64,000 nucleotides of DNA, taken from NCBI RefSeq assembly GCF_002078015.1, contig NZ_LWBP01000024.1, positions 59,056 to 123,055 of the forward strand. The letters run 5' to 3'. Below, piece by piece: positions 1-10,043 of this stretch. The position numbers were made by a program, and so were the translations under genes. The notes under the pieces are model-generated. The model ran no database searches. It saw only the letters and a list, made by a program, of their open reading frames with translations, and had not been told where the DNA came from. Numbering within the stretch: position 1 is the stretch's first letter; every line of letters begins with the position of its first letter. Source of the stretch: Niastella populi. Its GTDB lineage: Bacteria > Bacteroidota > Bacteroidia > Chitinophagales > Chitinophagaceae.

Positions 1-1353
1 CAGGCGCTCAATAAGAACAACCCGCTGGCCACTATCGACGTTAACCACGAACTCGACGCCAGGCAGGGAAGGTTGTCGAACATTGTATCCCTCATGCAGC
101 TGGAAACGCCAGACCCCGTTCTGAATACGGCATTTGCCTTTGCGAAAATGCGGGCAACGGAAAGTATTTATAAAACAAAGGGCGGTTATTTACACGGGCC
201 GGGCGGATTGCGATATTACGCTGCTATCTGGGCGAATGACCAGGCTGAATACATTAACCCTTTCTTTGCCATGCTGGGCGATGAGGTGGGAAACCAGTCG
301 GCCATGAATGCTTACCGGTGGTTTGCCCGGTATATGAACGATGAATATAAACCCATTCCCAGTTCCATAATCGCCGAAGGCGATGCTACCTGGCATGGCG
401 CCAAAGACAGGGGCGATATGGCTATGATAGCCTATGGGGCCGGCCGTTATGCATTGACGTATGGTAATATAGATTCGGCAAAAGTATTGTGGCCGCTTAT
501 TGAATGGTGCCTCGAGTATGAGAATAGAAAACTGAACGAACATGGCGTAGTGGCCAGTAATAGCGATGAACTGGAAGGACGCTTCCCCGCCGGTAAAGCC
601 AACCTGAATACCAGCATCCTGTATTACGATGCGCTCAGGTCTGCGGTTATGTTGGGTAAATTATTATCGGTTCCCAAAACACAAACAGAAAAATATGCAA
701 AGCAGGCGCAGGCAATGCGAATGAACATCGATAAATTCTTTGGCGCCACCGTGGAAGGGTTCAATACCTATAGGTACTATGAAGGTAATGACACGTTAAG
801 GGCCTGGATCTGCTCTCCATTGATCGTAGATATCTTCGACAGGAAAGCAGGCACCATCGCGGCTTTGTTCTCTCCGCGTTTATGGACGGCAGACGGCCTC
901 GCTTCCCTGGCCGGCAACACTACTTTCTGGGACCGCTCCACATTATATGCATTGCGTGGCGTGCTGGCTGCCGGTGAAACGGAAAAGGCGATGACCTTCC
1001 TGCGTTATTATTCGCAAAGAAGGTTGTTGGGTGAACATGTGCCTTATGCCGTGGAAGCATACCCTGAAGGAAACCAGCGGCATTTGTCGGCCGAGAGTGG
1101 TTTGTATTGCAGGATCTATACGGAAGGGTTGTTTGGCATTCGCCCCACAGGCTTCAACGGTTTCGATTGTACGCCGCGGTTACCCAATGGCTGGAACCGG
1201 ATGGCATTGCGCAATTTGCATTCATTTGGGAATGTGTTCGATATAGTGGTGAGCAGGGCCGGCGCCGGCAGGCTGAATATTAGCATAAAAAAAGATGGCA
1301 AAGAGAAAAACTATTTAATAAAAGAAGGCGCCACACAAAAGGTCCTGCTTTAG
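1..1353 (+). CDS. Six-hairpin glycosidase-like protein, 3' part (5' end outside window)
   Basis: The frame is open from the first base, so the gene starts upstream and about 450 C-terminal residues are visible. Residues 45-340 have alternating helices and aromatic/acidic clusters typical of (alpha/alpha)6 barrel glycosidases: a GGYLHGPGG turn, WANDQ, EGDATWHGAKDRGD and WDRSTLYALRG. The end (TEGLFGIRPTGF, then a beta-rich tail) resembles the C-terminal beta-sandwich of GH63/GH78-like enzymes. I cannot fix the GH family. It lies directly upstream of an alpha-mannan PUL on the same strand but is closed off by a strong hairpin, so it may be the last gene of a preceding operon. The TTG at position 73 is an internal codon, not a start. 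Confidence 0.6.
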   Translation, partial: QALNKNNPLATIDVNHELDARQGRLSNIVSLMQLETPDPVLNTAFAFAKMRATESIYKTKGGYLHGPGGLRYYAAIWANDQAEYINPFFAMLGDEVGNQSAMNAYRWFARYMNDEYKPIPSSIIAEGDATWHGAKDRGDMAMIAYGAGRYALTYGNIDSAKVLWPLIEWCLEYENRKLNEHGVVASNSDELEGRFPAGKANLNTSILYYDALRSAVMLGKLLSVPKTQTEKYAKQAQAMRMNIDKFFGATVEGFNTYRYYEGNDTLRAWICSPLIVDIFDRKAGTIAALFSPRLWTADGLASLAGNTTFWDRSTLYALRGVLAAGETEKAMTFLRYYSQRRLLGEHVPYAVEAYPEGNQRHLSAESGLYCRIYTEGLFGIRPTGFNGFDCTPRLPNGWNRMALRNLHSFGNVFDIVVSRAGAGRLNISIKKDGKEKNYLIKEGATQKVLL

Positions 1354-1372
1354 CTGTTCCAATTGATTGTAA

Positions 1373-1415
1373 AAGGCCTGTAAGGGTCGATCGCCGATCG
1401 ACCCTTACAGGCCTT
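1373..1415 (+). terminator. Long perfect hairpin after the glycosidase-like gene
   Basis: A perfect 21-bp inverted repeat (arms 1373-1393 and 1395-1415, core AAGGGTCGATCG) starts 20 bases after the stop codon. It has almost no loop and only a weak T-run after it (CTATTTT). It is placed as a transcription terminator between the glycosidase-like gene and the sigma factor, although a symmetrical protein-binding site is possible. Confidence 0.6.
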
Positions 1416-1539
1416 CGCTATTTTACGCCGGCAGCCCATGCCGGTTTCAATGTTGTTGCCATTATTTCGGTCAGCACATTTTTAAGGGCAGCCCGGGGTG
1501 CTATATTTTTATAGCATATATCCTTATCTGCAATAATAT

Positions 1540-1547
1540 TATTTTTG
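1540..1547 (+). promoter_or_regulatory. Candidate Bacteroidota -7 promoter box for the ECF sigma gene
   Basis: TATTTTTG fits the Bacteroidota housekeeping -7 consensus TAnnTTTG and lies 45 bases before the ATG at 1592. No clear -33 TTTG is seen at the expected distance, so this is only a candidate. Confidence 0.3.
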
Positions 1548-1591
1548 CAGGGTAACCAGCATTAGCCCGGCCGCGTTTCGCCTTGCACAAT

Positions 1592-2185
1592 ATGGATTAT
1601 CAACAGCTAAGTGATGCACAATTGCTTGAATCGATCAGAGGGAATGATACCACTGCTTTTAAGGTCCTGTACGACAAGTATTGGGAAGAGCTGTACATAA
1701 AAGCCTGCAAACGTGTGGATAAAGATGAAGCGAAAGACATGGTGCAGGAAGTAATGACCACTTTGTGGCGCCGCCGCAACGATGTGATTGTGCATGACGA
1801 CGGTCAAATTGCCCGTTATCTTCATACTGCCATTAAATACCGCGTGATCAGTCATTACGCTTATTCCGCCAACGAGGTCCCCAATAGCGATCTGTTCGAT
1901 GCATTGAACAGCCAGGAATTTGCAAATGCACTTGAAACGAAGGAGTTAAGTGAACTGCTTGAACAGGAGATCAGCCGTCTGCCGCCGCGGATGCAACAGA
2001 TCTTCAGAATGAGCAGGGAAGATGACTTCTCCATCACTGATATTGCGCGCCAACTCAGTTTGTCGGAACAAACCATTAAGAACCAACTGACCGAGGCGCT
2101 GAAAAGGATCAGGGAATCCATTAAACAAAACGATTACGGCGACTGGGTTTTTGTTTTTATCCTTTTACACTACGCTTCTCATTAA
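1592..2185 (+). CDS. ECF-type RNA polymerase sigma-70 factor
   Basis: A 197-residue sigma factor with region 2 at about residues 10-90 (AFKVLYDKYWEELY, then AKDMVQEVMTTLWRRR, the core-binding and -10-reading helices) and region 4 at about 130-185 (LPPRMQQIFRMSREDD, then the DNA-binding helix LSLSEQTIKNQL). The hydrophobic tail VFVFILLHY is common in Bacteroidota SusCD-linked sigma factors. I take the ATG at 1592; a TTG nine bases upstream would add three residues. Followed by FecR and an STN-bearing SusC, it should be released when the SusC senses its glycan and should then transcribe the SusCD operon. Confidence 0.9.
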   Translation: MDYQQLSDAQLLESIRGNDTTAFKVLYDKYWEELYIKACKRVDKDEAKDMVQEVMTTLWRRRNDVIVHDDGQIARYLHTAIKYRVISHYAYSANEVPNSDLFDALNSQEFANALETKELSELLEQEISRLPPRMQQIFRMSREDDFSITDIARQLSLSEQTIKNQLTEALKRIRESIKQNDYGDWVFVFILLHYASH

Positions 2186-2320
2186 CCGCTATCTATCCTC
2201 ATTTTAACAGTGCTAAAGAATATTAGCACCGCATCCCTGTCTCATGCAGATAAGGGCCGGAAATTTTTTTTTAAATGCTATAGTACCAGAACACCTTTTT
2301 TCGGATACATAATTAAACAG

Positions 2321-3271
2321 ATGGCTTTGAACGGAGAAAATATCAAAAGGATCTTCAAAAAATACCTGCTTGGCAGTACCAGTGCAGAAGAAAGATCGGC
2401 GATCGATAATTGGTACCGGTCGCTCGAAAATATAACGCCTGTAAACCTTTCTGACCAGGATCGGGAAGCCACAAAACAGGAGATCTGGGAAAGCATAGTG
2501 CCGGCACTTGTAATAGAAAGAAAAGCGCGGGTAATACCGGTGTGGCTGAAAGCAGCTTCCTGGGCCGCGGTAATCGCAGGCATCTGTGTGGCCACTTTTC
2601 TTTTTATAAAACCGGCAAAGCAGGGTGCGCTTACTTATAAAACCGTGACCACAAAAAACGGGGAAAGAAGGGAAGTGACCATTCACGACGGTACCCGCCT
2701 TACCCTGAATGCCGGTACCACCTTGCGTGTGTACGATGATTTTTCGAAAGAGCGCAGGATCGACCTGGTAGATGGCGAAGTATTCTTTGAAGTAAAACGG
2801 GATGAGCGCAAACCGTTCAGGGTCCACAGCAACGATCTCACTATTTCCGTACTTGGTACCTCGTTCGATGTATCGGCTTATACGGCCATGAAAAAGATCA
2901 GCGTAGGCGTTGTAACCGGTAAAGTTGGTGTAACAAGAGATACGGCTACCCTGGACGTACTTACAAAAACCAGGCAGCTCAATTATAATACGGAAACACA
3001 CGCTTATACTACCGGCACTACCGATGCATTGCTGCTGGCCTGGCGCGAGGGCAGGGTGGTGTTGAACGACCTGTCGTTCCCCGAAATGGCGGTACTGATG
3101 AAAAAGAATTTTGACATCGAAGTGCAAACGAACGACAGCCGCATTGAAAAAACAAAATATACCACAGAACTGCCTGCTTCCATGGCTGCTGCCGACGCCG
3201 TAGAGGTACTGGCCGCCATTCATCAACTGAAAGTTCAAAAAACAGACGACCATACTTTTTTATTTAAATAA
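2321..3271 (+). CDS. FecR-type anti-sigma factor
   Basis: A 316-residue single-pass inner-membrane protein. An N-terminal cytoplasmic helix (YLLGSTSAEERSAIDNWY, residues 13-30) binds the sigma factor. A membrane segment near residues 75-92 (AASWAAVIAGICVATFLFI) is followed by a periplasmic FecR domain (TTKNGERREVTIHDGTRLTL to FEVKRDERKPFRV) and a C-terminal DUF4974-like domain (DLSFPEMAVLMKKNFDIEV) that reads the STN domain of the partner SusC. The start at 2321 is chosen because it begins at the family's usual N-terminus; a GTG 111 bases upstream is in frame but adds unrelated sequence. It lies between its sigma factor and its SusC. Confidence 0.88.
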   Translation: MALNGENIKRIFKKYLLGSTSAEERSAIDNWYRSLENITPVNLSDQDREATKQEIWESIVPALVIERKARVIPVWLKAASWAAVIAGICVATFLFIKPAKQGALTYKTVTTKNGERREVTIHDGTRLTLNAGTTLRVYDDFSKERRIDLVDGEVFFEVKRDERKPFRVHSNDLTISVLGTSFDVSAYTAMKKISVGVVTGKVGVTRDTATLDVLTKTRQLNYNTETHAYTTGTTDALLLAWREGRVVLNDLSFPEMAVLMKKNFDIEVQTNDSRIEKTKYTTELPASMAAADAVEVLAAIHQLKVQKTDDHTFLFK

Positions 3272-3310
3272 CGAGAGCCCTGATTTTCAATTAACCAAAT
3301 TAAAAGCTGT

Positions 3311-6300
3311 ATGAAACAACTGCTTGCCATTGAAAAGAGAAAAAGGCGTATTCCTTTATGGCTTTTTCTTTTTCTAATTCCGTTTTCTTCGCTGAACCTG
3401 CTTGCGTATACAGGGGAAAGCCAGATCCTTAAAAAAACCAATGTAACCGTTCAGTTCAGGGGCGGCTCCCTCGATGCCGCCATCAGTGAACTGCAGAAAG
3501 CCTCGCGAGTTGCCTTTGCTTACGACAGGCAAATACTGAGCCGGTACAAGATCGGGCCCTTCGAGGTTCGAAAAGAAAATCTTGAAAGCGTTTTGCAAAA
3601 GCTATTGCGGAACAAACCCCTTGATTATTCGGAGGTGAACCGGGTGGTGGTGATCACCAAAAAACAGGAAGAGCTGATCCATCAGACCGCTGCTGTTACC
3701 ACAAAAGAAGAAATAATGGTAAGCGGGTTGATCACTGATGAGAACCGGCTGCCCATGGCCGGGGTGAACGTCACCGTTAAAGGTACGCTCACCATGACCT
3801 CAACCGATGCAAAGGGCCGGTATAAGATACTGGCAGAATCACCACAAACAGTGCTGGTGATAAGTTACGTTGGCTATGCTACAGAAGAAATTACAGTGGG
3901 CGACAGATCAACCATCGATCTGCAGATGAAACCGGGCGTAGGTAAAGACCTGGCCGAAATAGCGGTGGTGGGTTTTGGTTCAAAACAAAAAAAGATCAGC
4001 CTGGTGGGCGCACAGTCTACCGTAAAAGTAGAAGAACTGCACCAGCCGGTAGCCAATGTAAGCACCATGCTGGCGGGCCGCGTATCGGGCGTAGTGGGCG
4101 TGCAGCGTTCGGGTGAGCCCGGCAAAAGCAGCGCCGATATCTGGATCAGGGGTATTGCCACCAGCTTCGGTAACTCCTCTTCTCCTTTGATATTGGTTGA
4201 TGGGGTAGAACGCGATATCAATACCATCGACCCCGAAGACATAGAGTCCTTTACCATTCTCAAAGACGCTGCCGGTACCGCCGTATATGGTGTACGTGGC
4301 GCCAATGGCGTTATATTCATAAAAACAAAAGCCGGTAAGGTGGGTAAACCCCAGATCTACTTCGATTATAGCGAAGGGGTGAACACATTTACAAGGAAAC
4401 CTGAAATGCTGGGCGGTATCGATTATATGAAACTGGCCAACGAAGCATTGACCACCCGCAACCAGGCGCCCATGTTTACCCAGGAATACATCGATAAAAC
4501 CGCATCGGGCCTCGACCCCATGGTATACCCGAATGTTGACTGGATAGACGCCGTTTTCAATAAATCAGGCCATACCCGTAAGGCCAACCTCAATGTGAGC
4601 GGCGGGGTCGACAATGCACAATATTATGTGTCCCTTGCCTATTTTGGCGAGAGCAGCTTTTTGAAGACCGATGACATGGCGCAGTACAATAGCAAACTGC
4701 ATTACGACCGGTATAACGTAACCACCAAGTTGAATATGAAGCTTACAAATACCACTAAAGCCGAAATAGGCGTAATGGGGTATTTTTCAACAAGGAACGC
4801 GCCGTATGAAGATCCTTCCACCATTTTTGCCAGCGCTATGGCGGCAACGCCTGTCATGTACCCGATCATGTACCCGGGCGGTATTGTGCCTGGTATAACC
4901 TCCAATGGCGCTTCTATTAACCCGTATGCACAACTGACACGCTTCGGTTATCGTACAGAGAACCAGAACCAGTTGTATTCGAACCTGCGGCTTACCCAGG
5001 ACCTCGATGCGGTTACAAAAGGTTTGTCGGTTACCGGCATGGTTGCTTTCGATGCATACAGTTCGGTTTCGATCAGAAGGCTAAAAAGAGACGATACCTA
5101 TACCGTAGACAAGAACAAACCACATAACGACGATGGCAGCCTGAACCTGCAAAGGACCTGGACCTCTACACAACCCTATCTCGGTTTCGATAAATCGAAC
5201 GGCGGTAACAAACAGACCTATGTAGAAGGCGCTATCAATTATAACAGGGAATTTGGTAACCACCGGGTAGGCGGTATGCTTTTGGGTTATGCCAGCAGCA
5301 AAACAAATGCTTTTGCAGGCGATATCACCAGCTCTATCCCTTCACGGTTGATGGGCCTTGCAGGCAGGGCCACCTATTCATACGACGACCGCTATTTCCT
5401 CGAGTTCAACGGCGGTTATAATGGCTCGGAATTGTTTGCCCCCGACAACCGGTTTGGATTTTTCCCGGCTATTGGCGCCGGTTGGGTGGTATCGAATGAG
5501 AAATTCTTTGACCCGTTTTTAAGTACAGTATCCTTCCTGAAATTCAGATATTCTTATGGTAAATCGGGGCTTGGCCTCATTACCTCAGGCTCACGCCGCT
5601 TTGCTTACATTACCGAAGTGAGCGATGGCGCCGATGGTTATGATTTCGGCAGAACCACCACCAATAACGCAGGTGGTATTGTGGTAACCGATTATGCAGT
5701 GCCTGATATGGCTTGGTCTACATCCCTGAAACAGAATGTTGGCTTCGAAGCGAAATTTTTCAATAATAAACTGTCATTTATCGTCGACCTGTTCAGTGAA
5801 GAGCGTACCGGCATTTTTATGCAAAGACAGTCGGCCGTTATTTTCAACGGGTTGCAGAAGCAGCTCTGGGGCAACCTCGGCGCCGTTCATAACAGGGGCG
5901 TAGACGGAACACTTGAGTTCAATACGAATGTAGGCGAAGTGCGACTGAACATCAGGGGCAACATTACCTTCAATAAAGACAAGGTAGTTGAGAACGATAT
6001 GCCGCCGCAGGCCCACCCCTGGCTCGAGCACAGAGGCGACAATGCACTTGCCATGTACGGGTATATTGCCGAAGGGTTGTTTGTTGACCAGGGCGAAATA
6101 AACAAAAGTGCGGTGCCCGGCGACAAATCGAAAGTACTACCCGGCGATATCAAATACAAAGACCTGAATGGCGACGGCGTGATAGATGCCAATGACGTGG
6201 CAAAAATTGGCCGTGGCGATGTGCCATCCCTGGTGTATGGTTTTGGCTTTAATGCTTCTTATAAAAATTTCCAGATAGGTGTATTGTTCCAGGGGATCGA

Positions 6301-6712
6301 CAATGCCGACAGGATGTTGCAGGGAAGGGCTATTATGCCATTCAACGCTTCCGATGCCTCCAATGCCTACGCTGTAACGCTCGACAGGTGGACGCTCGAC
6401 AACCCCCGCCAGGATGTATTTTATCCGCGCCTCGCTTATGGCGAAGACCGCAACTTCAACAATACAAGAGCCAGCTCATGGTGGGTAAAGGATATGAGCT
6501 TCATACGCCTGAAAACAGCCATGATCTCTTACAACCTGCCGGCAACAATGCTGCGTGGTTTGGGTATCAAGAACTCGGCCATTTACATGCAGGGCATTAA
6601 CCTGCTTACTTTCAGCAATTTCAAATTATGGGATCCTGAACTGAATTCGAATAATGGTATCAGCTATCCCAACGTAAGGACCATTTCTTTAGGTGTTAAT
6701 CTGAAATTCTAG
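3311..6712 (+). CDS. SusC/RagA TonB-dependent outer-membrane transporter with STN signalling domain
   Basis: A 1133-residue outer-membrane glycan importer. It has an N-terminal signal segment (WLFLFLIPFSSLNLLAY), an STN domain at about residues 45-120 (VQFRGGSLDAAISELQKA), a carboxypeptidase-D-like beta-sandwich at about 138-215 (VSGLITDENRLPMAGVNVTV), a plug at about 225-345 (DINTIDPEDIESFTILKDA, AVYGVRGANGVIFIKTK) and a beta-barrel ending in a terminal aromatic (LGVNLKF). The STN domain marks it as the sensor for the upstream FecR/sigma pair. It forms the import complex with the SusD that starts 27 bases after its stop. Gene order predicts mannan oligosaccharides as cargo. Confidence 0.95.
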   Translation: MKQLLAIEKRKRRIPLWLFLFLIPFSSLNLLAYTGESQILKKTNVTVQFRGGSLDAAISELQKASRVAFAYDRQILSRYKIGPFEVRKENLESVLQKLLRNKPLDYSEVNRVVVITKKQEELIHQTAAVTTKEEIMVSGLITDENRLPMAGVNVTVKGTLTMTSTDAKGRYKILAESPQTVLVISYVGYATEEITVGDRSTIDLQMKPGVGKDLAEIAVVGFGSKQKKISLVGAQSTVKVEELHQPVANVSTMLAGRVSGVVGVQRSGEPGKSSADIWIRGIATSFGNSSSPLILVDGVERDINTIDPEDIESFTILKDAAGTAVYGVRGANGVIFIKTKAGKVGKPQIYFDYSEGVNTFTRKPEMLGGIDYMKLANEALTTRNQAPMFTQEYIDKTASGLDPMVYPNVDWIDAVFNKSGHTRKANLNVSGGVDNAQYYVSLAYFGESSFLKTDDMAQYNSKLHYDRYNVTTKLNMKLTNTTKAEIGVMGYFSTRNAPYEDPSTIFASAMAATPVMYPIMYPGGIVPGITSNGASINPYAQLTRFGYRTENQNQLYSNLRLTQDLDAVTKGLSVTGMVAFDAYSSVSIRRLKRDDTYTVDKNKPHNDDGSLNLQRTWTSTQPYLGFDKSNGGNKQTYVEGAINYNREFGNHRVGGMLLGYASSKTNAFAGDITSSIPSRLMGLAGRATYSYDDRYFLEFNGGYNGSELFAPDNRFGFFPAIGAGWVVSNEKFFDPFLSTVSFLKFRYSYGKSGLGLITSGSRRFAYITEVSDGADGYDFGRTTTNNAGGIVVTDYAVPDMAWSTSLKQNVGFEAKFFNNKLSFIVDLFSEERTGIFMQRQSAVIFNGLQKQLWGNLGAVHNRGVDGTLEFNTNVGEVRLNIRGNITFNKDKVVENDMPPQAHPWLEHRGDNALAMYGYIAEGLFVDQGEINKSAVPGDKSKVLPGDIKYKDLNGDGVIDANDVAKIGRGDVPSLVYGFGFNASYKNFQIGVLFQGIDNADRMLQGRAIMPFNASDASNAYAVTLDRWTLDNPRQDVFYPRLAYGEDRNFNNTRASSWWVKDMSFIRLKTAMISYNLPATMLRGLGIKNSAIYMQGINLLTFSNFKLWDPELNSNNGISYPNVRTISLGVNLKF

Positions 6713-6739
6713 TTTTCGATCATTAAAGTGAATAACGAT

Positions 6740-8602
6740 ATGCGCAAACACATATACCTGTTTTTTGCAGTGGCGGCACTGTCTTCCTGCAAAAAATATC
6801 TCGATAAAGTTCCCGATGATAAGTTGTCTGGAAAAGATATTTTCAACAGCTGGCAAACAGCCAATAAATTTCTCAGCAATGTATATTCGCACATTCCCGA
6901 TGAATTCGGTCAGCGGGGTGGCGGCCAATACAATTCAAGCGACGATTATAATAATGGAGGCATTTGGACGGGCGGCAGCGACGAGGCAGAATTCCTGTGG
7001 GGTTTTGTACGTTCGAACAACCTGAACATCGGCGCCTGGGACGCTACTTCCGATTTTGTGAGAACTTACTGGACCAACTACTACCAGGGTATTCAGGGCG
7101 CCAGCACCTTTATTGCCAATGCCGGCCAGATCAGCGATCTGTCTGATGAGTTGAAAAGCCGTTACAAAGCGGAAGCCAGGGCATTACGCGCCATTTATTA
7201 CTTTCAGCTGGTACGTATATACGGACCGGTGATCCTGATGGGCGAGAACCCCGTAGACCCCAACATGAACTTACAACTGCCCCGCAGCTCCGTAGATGAT
7301 TGTGTTGAGTTCATAACCACGGAACTGACCGCTGCTGCGAATGACCTGCCGGTAACGCCCGATGGCGATGCACAGTACGGTCATGTTACCAAGGGGGTAG
7401 CCCTTGCTTATAAGGCGCTGGCGCTGATGTATGCCGCCAGCCCGCTGTTCAATGGAAATACCGATTATGCCAACCTGAAAAATAAGGATGGCAAACAACT
7501 GGTTAGCCAGGCCGCTGATGTAAATAAATGGAAGGTGGCCGCCGATGCGTATAAAGACTTTATGTCAATGTTTGTACCGGCTACCTACAACCTGTATAAA
7601 TCGGAGGATGGCAATCCGTATAAGAGTTGCCGCGATGTGATGTTGAAAGACTGGAACGTTGAAGTGATCTTTTCACGTAAAGGCTCCATCGATTCAAGGC
7701 AATATGAATTAACACCCCGTCATGACGGCGCTGCAAGCGGTGATGTAAAAGGCGGCACCGGTTTGGCGGCAACGCAACGCATGGTAGATGCCTTTTTTAT
7801 GGCAAACGGTATGAGCCCCGTATTGGGATATAACAGCGATGGCACGCCGGTCGTAAATGCCGCTTCAGGTTACCAGCTCACCGGCTTTACCGATTTCAAA
7901 GCACCTTCGAGCAATAACTCGCTCCCTTCAAAAAGCACATTTAACCAATGGGTTGATCGTGAACCCCGGTTTTATGTAAATATCACCTATAACCGCAGTA
8001 ACTGGCTCAATCCCACCTATCCCGTTGAAACCACGCTTTTCAGGGGCGGCAATTCGGGTAAAAAGGCCGATGGCAGTGGTGGCGACTATTCTGTAACCGG
8101 TTATGCGGTACGTAAATCAATGAGCACAGGCGCATGGAACAATGGCAATGATCATAAACTGATCATTCTGCGACTGGCCGAGATGTACCTCGGGTATGCC
8201 GAGTGTTTGAATGAAGCCGACTATTCGGCCAACCTGAACGAGGCACTTAAGTATATCAACCTCATTCGTGAAAGGGCCGGCATTCCCCAATACGGTACAG
8301 GCGTCAACGCGCTGCCGATACCTGCCAGCCAGGCCGAAATGCGCGAAGCCATTCGCAAAGAACGCCGGGTAGAACTCGCATTCGAGAACAGCCGTTTCTT
8401 CGATGTGCGCCGCTGGAAAATTGCTGAACAAACAGAGAACGGTCCGGTATGGGGGCTCGATATCAATGCCACCACCGAACCGGGTTTTTACAACCTGGCA
8501 TCGTTTGAAACAAGGGTATTCAACAAAAAACACTACCTGTTTCCGATACCGCAGAGTGAGATCAACAACGATGTGGAATTGGTGCAGAATACCGGCTGGT
8601 AA
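6740..8602 (+). CDS. SusD/RagB-family surface glycan-binding lipoprotein
   Basis: A 620-residue lipoprotein (signal MRKHIYLFFAVAALSSC, lipobox ending at the Cys of LSSC) followed by KKYLDKVPDD, a typical SusD start. Family hallmarks are the TPR-like segment AEARALRAIYYFQLVRIYG, the RLAEMYLGYAECLNEA helix and the C-terminal ERRVELAFENSRFFDVRRW. It forms the lid on the SusC barrel and delivers oligosaccharides. The ATG at 6740 is preferred over an in-frame GTG at 6728 because it gives a proper lipoprotein signal. It is longer than the other two SusD proteins here, with a large insertion around residues 330-420. Confidence 0.94.
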   Translation: MRKHIYLFFAVAALSSCKKYLDKVPDDKLSGKDIFNSWQTANKFLSNVYSHIPDEFGQRGGGQYNSSDDYNNGGIWTGGSDEAEFLWGFVRSNNLNIGAWDATSDFVRTYWTNYYQGIQGASTFIANAGQISDLSDELKSRYKAEARALRAIYYFQLVRIYGPVILMGENPVDPNMNLQLPRSSVDDCVEFITTELTAAANDLPVTPDGDAQYGHVTKGVALAYKALALMYAASPLFNGNTDYANLKNKDGKQLVSQAADVNKWKVAADAYKDFMSMFVPATYNLYKSEDGNPYKSCRDVMLKDWNVEVIFSRKGSIDSRQYELTPRHDGAASGDVKGGTGLAATQRMVDAFFMANGMSPVLGYNSDGTPVVNAASGYQLTGFTDFKAPSSNNSLPSKSTFNQWVDREPRFYVNITYNRSNWLNPTYPVETTLFRGGNSGKKADGSGGDYSVTGYAVRKSMSTGAWNNGNDHKLIILRLAEMYLGYAECLNEADYSANLNEALKYINLIRERAGIPQYGTGVNALPIPASQAEMREAIRKERRVELAFENSRFFDVRRWKIAEQTENGPVWGLDINATTEPGFYNLASFETRVFNKKHYLFPIPQSEINNDVELVQNTGW

Positions 8603-8654
8603 AAGCGATAGCAGTGGCTTGTAACTTAATTATGAACGGCTAATTTTTTCAATT

Positions 8655-9956
8655 ATGTCAGTAAAGATCAATCTTAATATATTATGCGTTGCCCTGGTGG
8701 TGGCGCTGGGTGTAAGCGCCTGCAAAAAGGAGAACGGCGGTTATTCCCATAATTCATCCGCCCCCATAACGATAACTTCATTTACGCCTGAAGAAGGCGC
8801 TACGGGTACCGAAGTGCTCATCAATGGCAGTAATTTCTCTTCCGATACATCACAGATAAAAGTTACCATCAACGGGGTGCCCCTGAAAATAGCAGGTGCA
8901 AAAGAGAACCAGATCATGGCTTACCTCACCACCAAAACGGGTACCGGCCCGGTAGAGGTAACCATCGGCAAGAATACCGGCGCCAGCACAACTGATTTTA
9001 GTTACCTGTTTTCTTATGTGGTAACCACATTGGCAGGTTCGGGCAATTCAGGCTATGCCGATGGAACAGGCGCCGCCGCTTCATTCAACTTCGCCGGCGT
9101 GCGCAGCCAGCTATCGGTTGATGATAACCTGAACGTATACGTGCCCGATGGCGGTAATCAGCGCATCAGGAAAATAGCGCCCGACGGAACGGTGACCACG
9201 CTTGCCGGTATGGGCCAGAACGGCTTTGCCGATGGCAATGCCGCAGATGCGAAATTCAATAATCCCTGCGGCACAGCGGTAGATGCCAACGGCAATGTGT
9301 ATGTTGCTGAAAGGAACGGCCGGCGCATCAGGAAGATCACACCCGACGGTACCGTTTCTACACATGCCTTCAGCAGCGGCAATGGCGGCAATGAGCTTAC
9401 GTCGGTAGTGATCAATAAAACCACCGGCAATGTGTACTGGTCAGATTTTTATGGCGATGGTATTTATACACTGAAAAACGGGAACGTAACGAAAGTGATC
9501 AACTATTCGCTTCCCTGTACCATTACCATCGATGCAGCAGGTAACATTTATGCTACCCATTACGATGCCCAAATGGTGCGTAAATACACCTATGATGCCA
9601 CCAATGACGCTTTTGATAACGGAGTTGATATCGCCGGTACAGACCGCCAGTCGGGCTGGGTAGACGGTACAGGACCAATGGCCCGTTTCAACAATCCCTG
9701 GGGTATAGCCATGGATAGTAAGAACAACCTGTATGTTGCAGGGCTGGGCGAAGGCCGGAACAGCAACTGCGTTCGCATGATCGATGCCGATAAATGGGTG
9801 AGCACCATTGCCGGTGTGGGCGATAGGGGATTTGCCGAAGGAACCGGCAGCAGTGCCCGGTTCAGCGGTCCCACAGGCATAGCAGTTGATAAGAATGGCA
9901 ATATGTATGTGCTGGATATGGCCAACAACCGCGTAAGAAAAATTTCAGTAAAATAA
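8655..9956 (+). CDS. IPT/TIG and NHL-repeat surface lipoprotein
   Basis: A 433-residue lipoprotein (lipobox VSAC). An IPT/TIG immunoglobulin-like domain covers about residues 37-120 (ITSFTPEEGATGTEVLINGS). A six-bladed NHL propeller follows, with repeated RIRKIAPDGTVTTLAG and NPCGTAVDANGNVYVAE style strands to the end. Such proteins take the SusE/SusF place in Bacteroidota PULs and are thought to bind glycan at the cell surface; no catalytic motif is seen. It follows SusD by 52 bases and ends before a hairpin. Confidence 0.85.
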   Translation: MSVKINLNILCVALVVALGVSACKKENGGYSHNSSAPITITSFTPEEGATGTEVLINGSNFSSDTSQIKVTINGVPLKIAGAKENQIMAYLTTKTGTGPVEVTIGKNTGASTTDFSYLFSYVVTTLAGSGNSGYADGTGAAASFNFAGVRSQLSVDDNLNVYVPDGGNQRIRKIAPDGTVTTLAGMGQNGFADGNAADAKFNNPCGTAVDANGNVYVAERNGRRIRKITPDGTVSTHAFSSGNGGNELTSVVINKTTGNVYWSDFYGDGIYTLKNGNVTKVINYSLPCTITIDAAGNIYATHYDAQMVRKYTYDATNDAFDNGVDIAGTDRQSGWVDGTGPMARFNNPWGIAMDSKNNLYVAGLGEGRNSNCVRMIDADKWVSTIAGVGDRGFAEGTGSSARFSGPTGIAVDKNGNMYVLDMANNRVRKISVK

Positions 9957-9970
9957 ATACGGCAGCAGGT

Positions 9971-10006
9971 GGGCCGTCCTGTACTGCATATATCGCAGGA
10001 TGGCCC
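9971..10006 (+). terminator. Hairpin between the NHL lipoprotein and GH76
   Basis: Arms GGGCCGTCCTG (9971-9981) and CAGGATGGCCC (9996-10006) pair over 11 bases with one G-T wobble, followed by GCTTTCTGTT. It could terminate or attenuate transcription from SusCD into the mannanase genes. Confidence 0.5.
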
Positions 10007-10043
10007 GCTTTCTGTTCATTCATACCTCTTTTAACCAAGGAAA

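Noticed and set aside
2213..3253. 346-residue open frame on the minus strand
   Set aside because: It is the antisense of the FecR gene, whose domains and operon position are clear. The product has no recognisable motif.
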